Shown here in pieces: positions 1 through 8,190 of a stretch of 64,000 nt of DNA. The notes beneath the pieces are model-generated. The model was not told the origin of the DNA. It saw only the letters and a list, made by a program, of their open reading frames with translations, and did no database searches. A program made the translations under genes and the position numbers. This DNA comes from Io17-Chloro-G2 sp965226825 (lineage in GTDB: Bacteria; Chloroflexota; Dehalococcoidia; Lucifugimonadales; UBA3495). How positions within the stretch are numbered: the stretch's first letter is position 1; each line of letters opens with the position of its first letter. The stretch covers positions 1,860,001 through 1,924,000 of the forward strand of contig CBDDED010000003.1 in the NCBI GenBank assembly GCA_965226825.1, read 5' to 3'.

Positions 1-50
1 CCCTCGCATTCCAGGAACGTCTCGCCACGGCAAATCAGGATGTTCCGACT

Positions 51-2231
51 GTGAACGAAAGTTTAGCCCTAGGCATCGCCGGGCTACGTCGCGCCTGGGG
101 GGACATCTGCGACAACATAGACTATGTACCAGTATTTGAGCTGGCCGCCAACATCCTTGACGTGCTCGGCGAAGCGCCGCAAGAATTCCGAATGCCCGTC
201 ATCTCCCCCTTGGTTAAGGCTATGGAGGACACCCGCAATCTGGAAGGGCATGACTTATCCGGTCGGTTGTTCCACACACTACTGACCAATGCCAAGTTCA
301 CCGGCGCTTACTACACCTCGGTGCCAGCGGCTACGCTGCTAGCTCGGTTGGTGTTCCAGGACTGGCCTGCTCACGTGGACTGGGCAGACCATGAATTCCC
401 CGCCTCCCTCAACGTTGCCGACCTGGCTTGCGGCACGGGAACGCTGCTAATGGCGGTGGCCACAGAGGTCGAACGGCGGCACATTGACGCCGGCGGACAG
501 GACGCCGCAAATTTGCACAAGGCGATGGTTGAGCAGGCCCTCCACGGCTACGACGTGCAGTTATCCGCGGTGCATTTCGCGGCAACCAGCCTGGCAATGC
601 TCAACCCGAGCATACAGTTCGACCGCATGAATCTGTACGTAATGCCCTTGGGGGTCGAAGGCTCGAACGTATCTCTGGGCTCGCTCGACTTTCTTGGGGA
701 GAACCAGGCGGCGGTCCAATTTGCCCTGTCCAGTGAGAGTACGGGAGTGGGTACTCAGGATGCTGAAAGAGTGTCCGGAGGGGGTTCCATTGGTGCGGAA
801 GCGGGCGTGACCGCAACTCTGCCGGAACTGGACCTGGCAATCATGAATCCGCCGTTCACTCGTTCCGTAGGCGGCAATCTTTTATTTGGCAGCTTACCCC
901 AGGCAGAGCGGCGGCAACTTCAGAACGAACTCGCGAGGCGTCTAAAAAAGAGCCCGGTGGGGGGGCTGGTGTTGAAGCAGGCGTCGGCCACCGCCGGACT
1001 AGGCGCCGCGTTCGTGGCCGCAACTGCGACGAAGTTGCGGCCCGGCGAGGGGCGTTTGGCCCTGGTGCTTCCCGCTACGGTATGCACCGGCCCGTCCTGG
1101 CGAGAAACCCGCTCGCTCATCGAGCGAGAGTTCACCCTCGATATGGTTATTACGTCCCACGATCCTCTACGTTGGAATTTCTCGGACAGCACAGACCTTT
1201 CGGAAACGTTGCTGATCGCCACCCGCCGCCCCGAGCGATGGTCAGGGGAATCTCGCACTACCTTCGTCAATCTTTGGCAGAACCCAGAAGGCGTGTTGGA
1301 TGCTAACCGGTTAGCTCAGGCTATCACTACCACTACGCCATCAACATTAGAAGGCAGTGGTGCGGCGTTACTGGAGATTGACGGCCGGCACGTCGGCGAA
1401 GTGGTATCAATTCCTGAATCAAAGCTGGCCCGCAAGAAGTGGTCCGGTATCCAGTTCGCCCGCGCCGACCTGATTCGCAGTGCGCTCAAGTTATTAGACG
1501 ATGGGGAAGTATGGGTTCCCGGCGAGGGAGCCACTGCCGAAGTTCCCTTGTGTCGCATGGAGGAAATGGGACAGGTTGGCCCAGACAGGCGCCGGCTCGT
1601 TGACGGGTTCGATAGGACCACTTCCGTTACGGCATATCCAATGGTCGCTGGACACGATACCGAGCAACACAAGACCCTAACGTGTTCGCCCGACTCTTAT
1701 TTGTCACCGTTGATAAAGCCAAGGGGTGGACAGCACCCCGGATATGGCGACCATCTTTGGCAGCAGTCCAGCCGTCTCCTCATCGCCGAAAGGCTTTGGT
1801 TGGAAACAACTAGGATTGTAGCTATGGAGGCAGAAGCAAGAGTGCTGTCCAACGTATGGTGGCCCGTCAGGGTTGGAGACGCGGCAACCGAGAAGGCGCT
1901 CGCCGTTTGGTTGAATTCCACCTTGGGCCTGTTGACCATTCTAGCCCAACGGACCAGCACCAGGGGAGGTTGGGTCGCAATGAAGAAGGCCGACTTAGAA
2001 ATTCTGCCGGTGTTGGACTTGCGCCAGCTTTTACCGCAACAGATTCAGGGAATGGCTGACCTGTTCGAAGGAATGGTGGAAGCCGAATTCGAACGTCTCC
2101 CCGGTATGGCCAATTGCCCGGCGCGGCACTCTCTGGACGACGGTGTCTCCCGAATCCTGGGCTTGCCGGACTTGGCCAACCTGCGCGGCCTCCTGGCCTC
2201 GGAGCCGGTGGTGTCTAACCGGCGGTTGTGA
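51..2231 (+). CDS. N-6 adenine-type DNA methyltransferase (possibly 5'-truncated by window edge)
   Basis: Probably methylates adenine in DNA, as the modification subunit of an unidentified restriction or defence system. The SAM-binding motif I is visible as DLACGTGTLL (about residues 124-133) and the catalytic motif IV as NPPF (about residue 267). The stretch GAYYTS before motif I is typical of Type I/IIG-like methylases. The C-terminal half carries no motif I recognise and may be a target-recognition region. A GTG start at 51 has AGGA ten bases upstream, but the frame stays open to base 3, so the true start could lie outside the window. No endonuclease follows; the next gene is a convergent aminotransferase. 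The motifs make the methylase call firm, while its system and specificity cannot be told. Confidence 0.85.
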   Translation: MNESLALGIAGLRRAWGDICDNIDYVPVFELAANILDVLGEAPQEFRMPVISPLVKAMEDTRNLEGHDLSGRLFHTLLTNAKFTGAYYTSVPAATLLARLVFQDWPAHVDWADHEFPASLNVADLACGTGTLLMAVATEVERRHIDAGGQDAANLHKAMVEQALHGYDVQLSAVHFAATSLAMLNPSIQFDRMNLYVMPLGVEGSNVSLGSLDFLGENQAAVQFALSSESTGVGTQDAERVSGGGSIGAEAGVTATLPELDLAIMNPPFTRSVGGNLLFGSLPQAERRQLQNELARRLKKSPVGGLVLKQASATAGLGAAFVAATATKLRPGEGRLALVLPATVCTGPSWRETRSLIEREFTLDMVITSHDPLRWNFSDSTDLSETLLIATRRPERWSGESRTTFVNLWQNPEGVLDANRLAQAITTTTPSTLEGSGAALLEIDGRHVGEVVSIPESKLARKKWSGIQFARADLIRSALKLLDDGEVWVPGEGATAEVPLCRMEEMGQVGPDRRRLVDGFDRTTSVTAYPMVAGHDTEQHKTLTCSPDSYLSPLIKPRGGQHPGYGDHLWQQSSRLLIAERLWLETTRIVAMEAEARVLSNVWWPVRVGDAATEKALAVWLNSTLGLLTILAQRTSTRGGWVAMKKADLEILPVLDLRQLLPQQIQGMADLFEGMVEAEFERLPGMANCPARHSLDDGVSRILGLPDLANLRGLLASEPVVSNRRL

Positions 2232-2348
2232 CGCGGCTAGGGAGGAATTCGACTCTTCAAGCAACCGTTTGACGTTCAGCGTGCATTCCGCGGACTATAC
2301 GCGCTCCCCTCAGGCCCTCAGATGTAGGACAGTTCCAACCCGTTCCGG

Positions 2349-3542
2349 TCAGGGCATCAACCCATTCCTCTGGAAGATTTTTGCCAGTTCGGCTATGCCT
2401 TGGTAGATGGTGTCGGCGCTGGGGTGGCCGAAGCATAGGCGGGCTTTGTTTTTGCCTTGGCCGGATGGGGAGAACATGGCGCCGTTGTAGTAGCCTACTC
2501 CTTCCCGGAACGACTGCTCCTGGAACGCCTCAAGGTCGACGTTTTCGGGCATTTCCAGCCAAACGTACAGGCCCCCTTGGGGAATTTCCCAGGTAGCGGC
2601 GCCGCCGAAGTTTTCACCCAGAGACGCAAGCATGGCGTCCCTTTTGACTCGCAGCGCCTGGTTTTCCTCCTCTATGTGTTGGTACATGTGGTCCTTGAGG
2701 TATCCCTCGATGGCCATAGCGGCAAACTCGTTCACGCCGCCGCCGCCTTTGTAACTCATGGCGCGATCCAGCACTTCATCCGGGGCTACCAGGTAGCCCA
2801 TGCGCATGCCGGGAGCCAGTATCTTCGAGAAAGAACCCACGTAAATCACCTGGCCGCTGTTGTCCAGGGAATGGAAAGAGGTAACGTCCTCGCCATCGAA
2901 GCGCAGGTCCACGTAGCAATCGTCCTCGAACACCGGGAAGGAGAACCGGCGGGCGATGTCCAACACCTGTAGCCGGCGCTCCAGGGTCATGGTCCAGCCC
3001 AAGGGGTTCTGAAAGGTGGGGATGGTGTAGAGGTATTTCACCTTCTTGCCCTGGGCCAACTGGTCTTGAACGGCGGCTTCCAGGGCTTGCGGGATAATGC
3101 CGTCACCGTCGCACTTGACGCCCACCAGTTCGGCGTCGTGGCGTAGCATCTGCCGCATGGTCCCCACGTAGAAGAACTCCTCGGTCAACACGACGTCTCC
3201 GGGGTCGGTCAGGGCCTGAATTACCATGGAAATGGCCTCGCCGGACCCGGATGTCAGAACCACGTCATCAGCCGACACCCTCATGTTCCGGTCTCGCACC
3301 AACTTGTCCGCCACCAGTTGGCGCAGGGATGGGAGACCGGCGGTGTGCGGGTAGTAGGCGAGCTCAGTCCCCTCCCGGTCCATGGCGTCCTTCAACGCCT
3401 GGGACAGTTCCTGCAACGGGAGAGTATCGGGGTCGGGATAGGCGACCGCAAAATCGTACTTGGGGCGCGGGAAAGTGCTGCGGACACCGACCCTGGAATT
3501 TTTGGAAAACAGGCCTTGGTAGTCGAACGGTTGTTGCGTCAA
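2349..3542 (-). CDS. PLP-dependent aminotransferase (fold type I, 2-aminoadipate/aromatic type)
   Basis: Transfers amino groups between an amino acid and a 2-oxoacid using pyridoxal phosphate; the substrate cannot be deduced. The 397-residue length fits the family. Visible family features are SGSGEAISMVIQAL (cofactor phosphate region), IPTFQNPLGWTM, FEDDCYVDLRF with the Asp/Tyr that hold the ring, and VGSFSKILAPGMRMGYLVAP containing the Schiff-base lysine. This pattern is that of the MocR-domain/LysN-like aminotransferases, without any GntR DNA-binding domain. The start is TTG with only a weak GGTGA upstream. It is a single-gene unit, convergent with the methylase. Confidence 0.9.
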   Translation of the reverse strand: MTQQPFDYQGLFSKNSRVGVRSTFPRPKYDFAVAYPDPDTLPLQELSQALKDAMDREGTELAYYPHTAGLPSLRQLVADKLVRDRNMRVSADDVVLTSGSGEAISMVIQALTDPGDVVLTEEFFYVGTMRQMLRHDAELVGVKCDGDGIIPQALEAAVQDQLAQGKKVKYLYTIPTFQNPLGWTMTLERRLQVLDIARRFSFPVFEDDCYVDLRFDGEDVTSFHSLDNSGQVIYVGSFSKILAPGMRMGYLVAPDEVLDRAMSYKGGGGVNEFAAMAIEGYLKDHMYQHIEEENQALRVKRDAMLASLGENFGGAATWEIPQGGLYVWLEMPENVDLEAFQEQSFREGVGYYNGAMFSPSGQGKNKARLCFGHPSADTIYQGIAELAKIFQRNGLMP

Positions 3543-3951
3543 AATTTCACCATCTAAGGGAGGTTAGGGGGTGCGGGGATTATCTGGGGGCGTTGAATTG
3601 TTAGCCGCCATTCTTGCTGCACCGGGAACCCGGAGCCGTTCCTACATTTTACCAAGTGCCAGAAGGCAGGAATGGTCCGGCATGCAACGGCCATCTACGT
3701 GCGCGAGCCTGGTTACTCTTAGGTAGTGCTGGATTCCCGTTGCGACGTGAATGACGGGGTTGCGGCGTCCACGAGGATTTCCGGCACACCTACACCTGGT
3801 TGGATGTGGGAAAGGGCTCTGGATTCCCGTTGCGACGAGAATGACGGGGTGGGGGCCACTGGCTTCCCATTGCGGCAAGTATGACGGTACATAGCGAATC
3901 GGCCCTCGGGGAATATCAGGGGGATCTGAGCTTGAATGGGAAATGTGGGAC
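3543..3951. repeat. Intergenic stretch with three dispersed repeat copies
   Basis: There is no gene here. Three copies of the window's palindromic repeat family lie at about 3729-3758, 3814-3850 and 3858-3886, all in the orientation that reads CTGGATTCCCGTTGCGACG...ATGACGG. The second is the best match to the family consensus; the third has diverged most. Confidence 0.7.
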
Positions 3952-4275
3952 TTAGTATAAGCCCTCGTCTGAGAAAAAGGGTTGATCCGGGGTTCGCACG
4001 GGGAGACCCATGAGAAGGTCGGTATTCATGAGCCCGGCGCGGGAGTAAAGGACGATGATGGCCTGGTTGAGGTGGTCCCTCGGGGGGTGTATCTGCCTTC
4101 CCAACTTCCTGGAGAGCCAACCGGAGTAGCCGGCGGCGAAAAACTCTTCCATGAACTTGGTCGGCTCGGCTTCGGAAGCGGCCTCCTCCAGAATCTCAAG
4201 GGGCGCTTCGGAGCAAAGCATGTCCGGGTTGTCCAAGGCAAGCTTGAGGAGGCGTTGTTCCGAAGCGGGATCCAT
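3952..4275 (-). CDS. Hypothetical protein, 107 aa
   Basis: I do not recognise this protein. It is small, acidic, probably helical in the first half (repeated Leu/Glu/Ala) and has no signal peptide or membrane segment. It follows the NHL propeller gene by about 100 bases on the same strand, so it may be the last gene of that cluster, although the second copy of the cluster at 47.8-51.6 kb has no counterpart. The ATG start has no clear Shine-Dalgarno sequence, which lowers confidence. Confidence 0.5.
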   Translation of the reverse strand: MDPASEQRLLKLALDNPDMLCSEAPLEILEEAASEAEPTKFMEEFFAAGYSGWLSRKLGRQIHPPRDHLNQAIIVLYSRAGLMNTDLLMGLPVRTPDQPFFSDEGLY

Positions 4276-4378
4276 AGTTTCAGAAATGCTCGCGGGTTGC
4301 AGAAATGCTCGCGACGGGGAATGGGCGCAACCGCGGGGGTTGCGCCCAACAACCTATACTACCTTTGGATGTTGGTCC

Positions 4379-5443
4379 TCAGAGGTTAAGCTGAGGCACC
4401 ATGTATGTTGATACCTTGTTGTAGATCTGGACACGGCTGCGCTGGGTATCCATCACCAGGAGCCGGTTCTTTGCGGAGTCGAACTGGACAGACCGGGGCA
4501 TCGCAAACCGCCATTCGGGCTCGGTGGTGCGGACCTCGCGGCGTCGCTTGATGTAGTCGGCGTTGGCGTCCACCGTCATCTGGGCCCACTTGGACAACTG
4601 CTCGGCATCGCCCATGAGGCTGGTCAGGAACTTGCCCGTCTTGTCAAAGATGTGGACCCGGCCTTGCTCCCAACCGTTTTCGCTCCAATCGGATATGTAG
4701 ATGTCTCCGTCAGGGTCTACAGTTACGCCCGTGGGGTAATTGAGCTGGCCCCGCCGGGTGCCGCGGCTGCCGAACTGGGCTACCACCGTGCCATCGGCGG
4801 AGAACTTCTGGACCCGGTGGTTATTGAAGTCGGCCACGTAGACAAATCCATCGCCGTCAATGGTAATGCCCCAGGGTGAGTCCAACTCTCCCGGACCGGA
4901 GCCATGGCTGCCCCACTTGCCAAGAAACTGGCCGTCCTTGGTGAATTTCAGGACCTTGTGGGCTCGGCCATCGGTAATCAACAGATTCCCGTCGTCGTCC
5001 ATAGCGATGCCGGCAACGCCATTGGGGCCGGGGTCGCCGCTTTCCACCGCGCTCCAGTTACCCAGGAAATTGCCCTCGGTGTCGAACACCGACACCCGAT
5101 TCAACCACTCATCGGTCACATACAGGTTGCCTTCGGCGTCGCTGGCAATTCCGGCGCCCCAGATGTACTGGCCGTCGCTATTGCCGTATTTGCCGAATTC
5201 TCCGATGAACTGTTCCTGACCCGATTCGTCGCCCAGATTGACCTTGCTGATCCTGGCGCCGACACCGGTACGGTTCCAGGGGACGTTGCTGATGGCTTCG
5301 CTGCCCCGGTTCAGGACAAAGACGGTGTCATCCTGGCCGACCACCGCGGCAATCGGGTAGGCGAAGCCCATGCCGGTCTCGGAGCTACGGCCCACACTGT
5401 GACTGTAATCAAAGGTGCGTCCGGCCACGGTTTCCGTTAGCAT
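4379..5443 (-). CDS. NHL-repeat beta-propeller protein (cluster copy 1)
   Basis: This is a predicted six-bladed NHL propeller, a fold generally used for binding proteins, RNA or ligands. Blade motifs recur through the chain, for example GNLYVTDEWLNRVSVFD, GFVYVADFNNHRVQKFS and GDIYISDWS, each ending a hydrophobic strand pattern. No signal peptide or anchor is visible. It is the last gene of the trio DUF1800, DUF1501, NHL and has a paralogue at 50608-51636 (both begin near VAxGR...YSH). The start is one of two adjacent ATGs (5446 or 5443); 5443 gives better spacing to AAGGAG. The leader holds a 20-bp tandem repeat (5451-5550) whose last unit supplies this ribosome-binding site. The role is unknown. 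Confidence 0.85.
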   Translation of the reverse strand: MLTETVAGRTFDYSHSVGRSSETGMGFAYPIAAVVGQDDTVFVLNRGSEAISNVPWNRTGVGARISKVNLGDESGQEQFIGEFGKYGNSDGQYIWGAGIASDAEGNLYVTDEWLNRVSVFDTEGNFLGNWSAVESGDPGPNGVAGIAMDDDGNLLITDGRAHKVLKFTKDGQFLGKWGSHGSGPGELDSPWGITIDGDGFVYVADFNNHRVQKFSADGTVVAQFGSRGTRRGQLNYPTGVTVDPDGDIYISDWSENGWEQGRVHIFDKTGKFLTSLMGDAEQLSKWAQMTVDANADYIKRRREVRTTEPEWRFAMPRSVQFDSAKNRLLVMDTQRSRVQIYNKVSTYMVPQLNL

Positions 5444-5450
5444 CATTTAC

Positions 5451-5550
5451 TCCTTGTAGTGGCCTGGCTCTCCGGGTAACGGCCTGACATTCCCTGAATT
5501 GACCTGGCTCTCCCGGTAATGGCCTGGCACTCCTTGTAATGGCCTCGGCG
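5451..5550 (-). repeat. Five imperfect 20-bp tandem repeats between DUF1501 and NHL genes
   Basis: Five consecutive 20-base units share, on the minus strand, the pattern NNTACnnGGAGnGCCAGGCC. The unit nearest the NHL gene contains the AAGGAG that serves as its ribosome-binding site, so the array looks like duplication of a Shine-Dalgarno-containing segment. Units differ at several positions, so the array is not recent. Confidence 0.7.
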
Positions 5551-5651
5551 ATGGCCCGTTCCTCCGGTGCACCCATCAAGAGGAGGAGGTCCCGAAGGAA
5601 CTGATTTCACCGGCTGGCGGTCCCGGCGTTTTGGTCTTTTTAGAGTCCCGG

Positions 5652-6782
5652 CTAGGCCAACAGGGGAAGCTTCTCGAACTCGCCTTCCACGATGGGTTTG
5701 GCGTCCAGCTTGAACCAGTCCTCCAAGATAGTGGAGTAGAGTCCCCGGAAGTCGTAGTTGGGGACCACGTCGCCCTGCTCCAGGTCCTGGGTCCTGAGGG
5801 ACGGGAATTCGCTGTACTGACCGCCATTGATCGGGTCTCCAACGACGAAGGCCACCCCGCCGGCGCCGTGGTCGGTGCCCGACCCGTTGTCATGGGTGCG
5901 GCGTCCAAACTCACTGAACATCAGCATTATGACGTTATCGGCCGCGTCGTGTTCTCTCAGGTCATCGAAAAATGCTTCGACGGCCAGGGAGACATCGTGC
6001 CACAGCCGGTCGTGCATGCCGACCTGGTTGGAATGGCTGTCGAACGTTCCGTGGTCGCAGTAAAGGATGCGAGTGCCAAGGTTGGCCAGATGAATCTGGG
6101 CGATGCCCTTGAGCTTCTTGGCGATGGTGGAATCCGGGTATTCGATGTTGGAGGAGTACATCTTGGGGGCTTCCTTCAGTATGTCGGCGCCCTCAAGCGT
6201 GTCCAAACCGGTCTGCCCGAGGTAATCCATGACCGCGCTGGAGCCCATGACCGGGGAGTAGAGCCTGGCGAAACGGTCAAGGATCCTGGTCCGTTGGGCC
6301 TGTTCCGTGATGGTGGGCAGCAGGCCGTAGCTGTCCAGGTCATCGACACAGGCGACGGGCACGCCGGGTAGGGCCAGGGCCCGGAACAGTGATGCGCCGA
6401 AGCTCACCGTGGTCAGCACGTTTTCCTTGTTCGGGTCCATCTCGCGAGTAGCGCGGCCGAGCCAGCCCTCGGTGCCAAGGGTATCCGGCTCGCAGGTATG
6501 CCAGATGTCCATGGAACGGAAGTGGGACCGGGGGGAGTTGGGGTAGCCGACGCCGTGAATTATGCCCACGTTCCCCTGGTCGTACATCGCCTTGAACGGC
6601 CCCATTTCGGGGTGGAAAGCCACCTGGTCGTCCAAGGGCAACTCCTTGCCTTCCGGGACCATCACCGCGGGACGGTTATCGCGATAAAGAGGGTTGGCGT
6701 ATGGGATCACCGTGTTGAGGTAATCGTTGCCCCCGCTCATTTGTAGGACCACCAACACCGGGTCTTTCTTGGTAGAGGTCAT
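5652..6782 (-). CDS. DUF1501 family protein (cluster copy 1)
   Basis: A DUF1501 protein, a family with an alkaline-phosphatase/sulfatase-like fold and no settled activity. Conserved blocks are LQMSGGNDYLNTVIPY near the N-terminus, GYPNSPRSHFRSMDIWH, DHGTFDSHSNQ, and FSEFGRRTHDNGSGTDHGAG, whose His/Asp residues are candidates for a metal site. Many family members carry a Tat signal, but here the protein begins only about a dozen residues before the core, so it appears cytoplasmic. I chose ATG 6782 because AGGAG lies at good distance and it matches the paralogue at 49391-50521 (both 376 aa). It lies between the PH/SHOCT gene and the NHL gene. Confidence 0.9.
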   Translation of the reverse strand: MTSTKKDPVLVVLQMSGGNDYLNTVIPYANPLYRDNRPAVMVPEGKELPLDDQVAFHPEMGPFKAMYDQGNVGIIHGVGYPNSPRSHFRSMDIWHTCEPDTLGTEGWLGRATREMDPNKENVLTTVSFGASLFRALALPGVPVACVDDLDSYGLLPTITEQAQRTRILDRFARLYSPVMGSSAVMDYLGQTGLDTLEGADILKEAPKMYSSNIEYPDSTIAKKLKGIAQIHLANLGTRILYCDHGTFDSHSNQVGMHDRLWHDVSLAVEAFFDDLREHDAADNVIMLMFSEFGRRTHDNGSGTDHGAGGVAFVVGDPINGGQYSEFPSLRTQDLEQGDVVPNYDFRGLYSTILEDWFKLDAKPIVEGEFEKLPLLA

Positions 6783-6839
6783 CACCTTTCTCCTAACGGT
6801 TTGTGAATTTGGTTGCCGGATATTTCGTTTAGATTTGTG

Positions 6840-8129
6840 CTACTGCAACAACCGAGTTTTCTGGGCGTTAAACTCGTCATCGGAGATGATGCCTTGGTCG
6901 CGGAGTTTGGCAAATTTCTCCAATTCATCAGCGATCGATACGGGGGTGGGGGCAGGAACAGTGAAAACGGGAGCCGGCGATAGAGAACCTTGGTTCTTGT
7001 CGTTTGCCTTGGAAATCCTGCTCCGTACAAAGTCGGCGAAAAGGCTAAGTTGATCATTTGGAATGCTTTCTAGCTTTGCCTTATTGCCAGACACATAAAT
7101 GGTTATTTCACCCATCAACATGCCTGTACTTGACTCGATAGATGAAATCCTGTCATAGGAGAAATCTTCTATCTTGAGTGCCCCCAGCATTCCTTTGTCG
7201 ATAAAGATCACTCGGCTGCCAGTGGCTACCAATATGCCATAACCATTATTGTAACGGCCCGCAGCTAATTTTTCGGGTAATTCTTCTTCTCGGAGAATGT
7301 TAGGCAGTTCTTTGATTTCCCGTTTGACCAGCAGGCCTTTCGAAACGCTATCCAAGTTCTCAAGAGCACTTTCTAAAGCCGTTGACTGGGAGGCTTGGTA
7401 AGGATCGTGTGTGCCTGAATGAGGGACTATCTTGGTGGAGGCCCCTACGCGCTCCAACCGGGACTGGATGGCATCAGCTTCTTCTCTGTTGACCCCTTCC
7501 GAAATAAAGGCCGGAGCGGATTCTACCAGTGTCTTAACCTTTCTCAAGCCCAAAGAAGTGATCTCTTTGACTTCCTTGATGACGTTAATTGTACTGAGGC
7601 CAGGGCGCTGCAGGATAACGTCGAACTTTGTGTCCACGAATTCTGGGGCGTAGTTGCCGACAGGCGGTAGATGCTCGTCACCTTCGTACTTAAGCGGGAA
7701 TTCCTTGGTCTGCAAAAAGTCAGCGAAGACACGAACCTGACTTTTAGGGACTCTTTCTATCTTTTTCTTTTCGCCAGATACATCAACGACTATTTCGCCG
7801 GCAAAGCCGCCTGTCCTTGTTTCTACAGCCGTAGTTTTGCTATAGGGAAATTCCTCAACCTTTAAGGTTCCGTTCTTTCCTTTGTCCACGATGATGAATC
7901 GTCTGTCAGTAGCTAACAATATCCCCTTTAGATAACCGGTCCGCAGATTGGGCATATACATACCGGATACAAGCATTTCGGGAAGTTCATCCTCCCCGAG
8001 GATATTAGGCAACTCCTCAAGCTCTAGCATACCTAGCAAATCTTTCGAGAGCCCACCAATTCTTCGGAGAGCTGCATCAATAGCTGCTGCCTTTGAGCCT
8101 TGGTTGACGTCAGTCACCTGTATCGGCAC
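6840..8129 (-). CDS. PH - L7/L12-CTD-like - PH - SHOCT multidomain protein
   Basis: This unusual mosaic protein has 429 residues. A bacterial PH-like domain (about 35-145) contains LATDRRFIIVDKG. Next is a segment (about 165-240) that follows the C-terminal domain of ribosomal stalk protein L7/L12 closely, with FDVIL near its start and LVESAP in its middle. A second PH-like domain (about 260-370) has LVATGSRVIFIDKG, and a C-terminal SHOCT motif has LAKLRDQGIISDDEF-like spacing. There is no signal peptide. PH and SHOCT modules usually mediate membrane or protein association. It sits between DUF1800 and DUF1501 of cluster copy 1 and is absent from copy 2, so it is probably an insertion into the operon. 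The GTG start follows GAGGTAAG. Function is unknown. Confidence 0.8.
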   Translation of the reverse strand: MPIQVTDVNQGSKAAAIDAALRRIGGLSKDLLGMLELEELPNILGEDELPEMLVSGMYMPNLRTGYLKGILLATDRRFIIVDKGKNGTLKVEEFPYSKTTAVETRTGGFAGEIVVDVSGEKKKIERVPKSQVRVFADFLQTKEFPLKYEGDEHLPPVGNYAPEFVDTKFDVILQRPGLSTINVIKEVKEITSLGLRKVKTLVESAPAFISEGVNREEADAIQSRLERVGASTKIVPHSGTHDPYQASQSTALESALENLDSVSKGLLVKREIKELPNILREEELPEKLAAGRYNNGYGILVATGSRVIFIDKGMLGALKIEDFSYDRISSIESSTGMLMGEITIYVSGNKAKLESIPNDQLSLFADFVRSRISKANDKNQGSLSPAPVFTVPAPTPVSIADELEKFAKLRDQGIISDDEFNAQKTRLLQ

Positions 8130-8153
8130 CTTACCTCAAGCAATTATCGTGAC

Positions 8154-8180
8154 AGGGCAGGAAGTTAAGCTCCCTGCCCT
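8154..8180. other. Intercistronic hairpin between DUF1800 and PH/SHOCT genes
   Basis: AGGGCAGGAAG pairs with CTCCCTGCCCT across a five-base loop (11 bp including one G-U pair). No T-run follows on either strand, so it is not a classical terminator. It could stabilise or partly attenuate the transcript after DUF1800. Confidence 0.5.
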
Positions 8181-8190
8181 TTGAACTTGC

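Noticed and set aside
8154..8180. Terminator between DUF1800 and PH/SHOCT genes
   Set aside because: The hairpin has no T-run on either strand.
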